Shown in pieces: positions 21,702 to 23,249 of a stretch of 23,249 nucleotides of DNA. Under the pieces are notes generated by a model, which saw only the letters and a list, made by a program, of their open reading frames with translations, was not told the DNA's origin and did not search any database. The stretch is from the NCBI GenBank assembly GCA_010365175.1, contig JAAFGW010000009.1, positions 1 through 23,249 on the forward strand. The letters run 5' to 3'. A program made the position numbers and the translations under genes. Each line of letters starts with the position of its first letter. The first letter of the stretch is position 1. This stretch comes from Sulfuriferula multivorans. GTDB lineage: Bacteria > Pseudomonadota > Gammaproteobacteria > Burkholderiales > Thiobacillaceae.

Positions 21702-22127
21702 GCGATCTGCTGCTGGAACCGGATGACGCCTCCACACCGCTGACCGTCGAAGAACGGGAAGGGCTGATTCCGTCCTACATCACCTTGCGTCGCGAAATGA
21801 ACGAGCAGAGCAAGCCAACATCCTCGAAGCCGAACAATGGACATTTGGGCGCACGCGCAGCGTGCTCGATGAGCGCTTCCTGACCGATCTGCACAAGCGC
21901 ATGTTTGGACGCGTCTGGCGCTGGGCGGGAAAATTCAGGCGCACCGAACGCAATGTCGGCGTTGATTCCTATCGCATCGCCACCGACCTGCTCCTGGCTG
22001 CGCTCGGGCAGCCGCGACTCAGTTGGGGGCGGGCCAATCTGGGCGAACCCGGCAAGCCTATGCCGTCGCTTTGTGGGCTGCCGATGGGCGGGACATCAAA
22101 ACGATGTTGGACTTTGTGCGTGCTTAA
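21698..22127 (+). pseudogene. Mobile mystery protein B (Fic family), broken
   Basis: Segments of one Fic-family protein are read in successive frames. The first is MSDLLLEPDD to ITLRREMNE. After a one-base loss near 21805, the next frame continues AEQANILEAEQWTFGRTRSV, then DERFLTDLHKRMFGRVWRWA and NVGVDSYRI. Here it jumps directly to ATDLLLAALGQPRLSWGRAN, which in intact relatives lies after the Fic motif (HPFPNGNGR), so that part is missing. A second one-base loss near 22047 separates NLGE from TRQAYAVALWAADGRDIKTM and LDFVRA, which ends at TAA 22127. The AMP-transferring active site is gone, so the protein cannot be an active Fic enzyme. The deletion joins two similar (C)GCCACCGACCTG-type stretches, suggesting slippage between short repeats. 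Confidence 0.82.
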
Positions 22128-22187
22128 TAGGGAGGACTAACCCGTTTGATTTTCGGAATGCTGCTTGCCCATTTGTTTGCGGTCCAT

Positions 22188-22679
22188 TCAGGCCGCCGCA
22201 AGTGGGCATGGTTGAATCTGCGATTTCAACAATTTCTTTATGACGTTTTTGCGGGCATGTAATGCTTGTAGAACAGGATGAGCGTAAGCAAGGCGGATAA
22301 AAAACTGCGGAGGTTGGAAGTTAACCATCGCATTTTTTAGAGATGCTAATGACAGTGGTTGCTGTAAATGCTGAGCATCTTCAATTATCAATGCGCACGC
22401 GATTGTAAGGTCAGAAAAATATTCAAAGAACTCGGCCTTAGTCAAACCAGATACTGAACCAAAACGCTGCCATAGTTGCGCCGGTGGTGCTGAATAAACG
22501 GCCTTGATAGTTGCGCTCCCGGTTATTGAACCGACAGGTATTTTTTCGTAGATCCACACGACTGTCCCTGTGGCAACGTGCATGGTGCGGCGGCGAAGTT
22601 CTACCCTTTTTGTTCCAGCGTAAATGTTCTTTGCATGATGTGGCTCGAGGGAAATGAGAATATTTTCTTTGTCAGTCAT
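22188..22679 (-). CDS. ASCH/PUA-like domain protein
   Basis: A 163-residue protein whose N-terminal 110 residues look like an ASCH (PUA-superfamily) domain: ENILISLEPHHAKNIYAGTK leads into VELRRR, and later GTVVWIYEKIPVGSITGSAT. The 'G.K.VELR+R' motif and the following beta strand are diagnostic of this fold, which typically binds RNA or modified nucleotides. The C-terminus (about 110-163) is a basic tail. The upstream gene's stop overlaps its ATG by eight bases (ATGACTGA), so the two are co-translated. It is noticeably more AT-rich than the rest of the window. Function unknown. Confidence 0.7.
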   Translation of the reverse strand: MTDKENILISLEPHHAKNIYAGTKRVELRRRTMHVATGTVVWIYEKIPVGSITGSATIKAVYSAPPAQLWQRFGSVSGLTKAEFFEYFSDLTIACALIIEDAQHLQQPLSLASLKNAMVNFQPPQFFIRLAYAHPVLQALHARKNVIKKLLKSQIQPCPLAAA

Positions 22680-23249
22680 GACTGAATGCCTTCAACAGGA
22701 TTTCTTGCAATTGTGTGGCCGATATTGGATTGGTCGATATCAACTGGTTCTCCGAACCGCATCCAATAACTCGTAACACGGTAAGCGGTACGGGGTGGGG
22801 TAGTACGAATATATTGTCAAACACCGTAACAGTCTTCGTTTTGGAAACTCCAACAGATTTGATATTTTCGCTGGTAAAGATTGATTGATCTAGGTCTTCG
22901 GACCCTAGTTCTTGCTTTAGATAGGCTTGGCGCACACGGGCCATAGCAACGATAGCGCAGCGCCCGCGGCCTCGCGCAGATTCGTAAAAAAGGACAAGCG
23001 TCCCGCGTTTGAAGTGGGAAAGAGTACGAGGAGCGCTGATGTAGTGTCGATCATAATAAATAGAGACTTTGGTTGATGGGAGAAGAGATCCTTGCATCGA
23101 GTGGCCCAACAATGGTTCGGAATAACTTCGTTGAATCGGCGTTATTACGGCAGGGTGACCTTCCCCCGAAATTTCGTCTTCCAAGGGTGACGTAATATTG
23201 ACGTTAACTTGGGAAGAGGAAAGATGAAGAAGATACCGAAACAGGAATA
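22672..23249 (-). CDS. PUA/EVE-like domain protein (5' end outside window)
   Basis: The reading frame is open from the window edge to the stop at 22672, so this is the C-terminal part of a longer protein; an internal TTG at 23184 would be a poor start. The visible part has a PUA/EVE-like segment: VSIYYDRHYISAP, then HFKRGTLVLFYESARGRGRC and AIVAMARVRQAYL, where a strand-turn 'G.LVLFY.S' is followed by 'A...ARV'. The rest, to ATQLQEILLKAFSHD, is not recognised. It precedes the ASCH-domain gene with an eight-base overlap. Such proteins are sometimes fused to an N-acetyltransferase domain, but nothing of that is visible here. Confidence 0.55.
   Translation of the reverse strand, partial: FLFRYLLHLSSSQVNVNITSPLEDEISGEGHPAVITPIQRSYSEPLLGHSMQGSLLPSTKVSIYYDRHYISAPRTLSHFKRGTLVLFYESARGRGRCAIVAMARVRQAYLKQELGSEDLDQSIFTSENIKSVGVSKTKTVTVFDNIFVLPHPVPLTVLRVIGCGSENQLISTNPISATQLQEILLKAFSHD

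Noticed and set aside
21110..22187. Attachment site or tRNA next to the mobile mystery module
   Set aside because: No tRNA, integrase or flanking direct repeat could be seen inside the window.

Overview
The window looks like a chromosomal segment of a betaproteobacterium. This rests on overall gene style and moderately high GC; no ribosomal marker is present, so genus is not claimed (a Nitrosomonadales- or Burkholderiales-type organism would fit). There is almost no core metabolism. Most of it is a dense collection of envelope-stress, oxidative-stress and signalling genes, followed at the right end by a small accessory region.

Layout. 1-1828: minus strand, the N-terminal part of a CPA1-type Na+/H+ antiporter (cut by the window edge), a ferritin-like protein with a basic tail, and an entericidin-type lipoprotein. 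2027-4509: a two-component island, with a CHASE3 histidine kinase on plus meeting a minus-strand pair (NarL-type regulator, then a stand-alone receiver) tail to tail with a 10-base overlap. 4565-5874: two small DUF1328 membrane proteins and a VTT/DedA-type membrane protein, all minus. 6176-8775: plus-strand cluster of a DUF883 (YqjD-like) protein, a YqjE-like protein, a YqjK-like protein and a phospholipase D/cardiolipin-synthase-like enzyme. 8825-15065: minus strand, an AsmA-family protein, a DsrC/TusE-like protein, a large-subunit catalase (KatE type), a periplasmic protein with a duplicated two-cysteine repeat, a PRC-barrel protein and a disordered basic protein.

15066-15850 is a gene-poor gap with a strong symmetrical terminator-like hairpin. 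15851-17981 is a compact minus-strand set of six genes that reads as one operon: a second DsrC/TusE-like protein, a 38-codon ORF with a full Shine-Dalgarno, a BON-domain periplasmic protein, a glycine-zipper protein, a 24-residue membrane miniprotein and a hemerythrin-like protein. 18452-21098: a pyridoxamine-phosphate-oxidase-like/GST operon divergent from a LysR regulator.

21147-23249 is the accessory end. An intact 'mobile mystery protein A' regulator lies behind three operator-like palindromes placed exactly 33 bp apart. Its partner, the Fic-type 'mobile mystery protein B', is a ruin with two frameshifts and an internal deletion that removed the Fic motif. After it comes a more AT-rich pair encoding ASCH/PUA-like proteins, the upstream one running off the window.

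The stress genes plausibly work together in envelope maintenance (AsmA, VTT, BON, DUF883/YqjE, PLD, lipoprotein), peroxide and iron handling (catalase, ferritin, hemerythrin) and ion homeostasis (antiporter), with the two-component system as a candidate controller; that regulatory link is inference. The most interesting items are the two cysteine-deficient DsrC-like paralogues, the two unlisted small genes in the six-gene operon, the phased operator array, and the decayed Fic module beside the ASCH/PUA pair.
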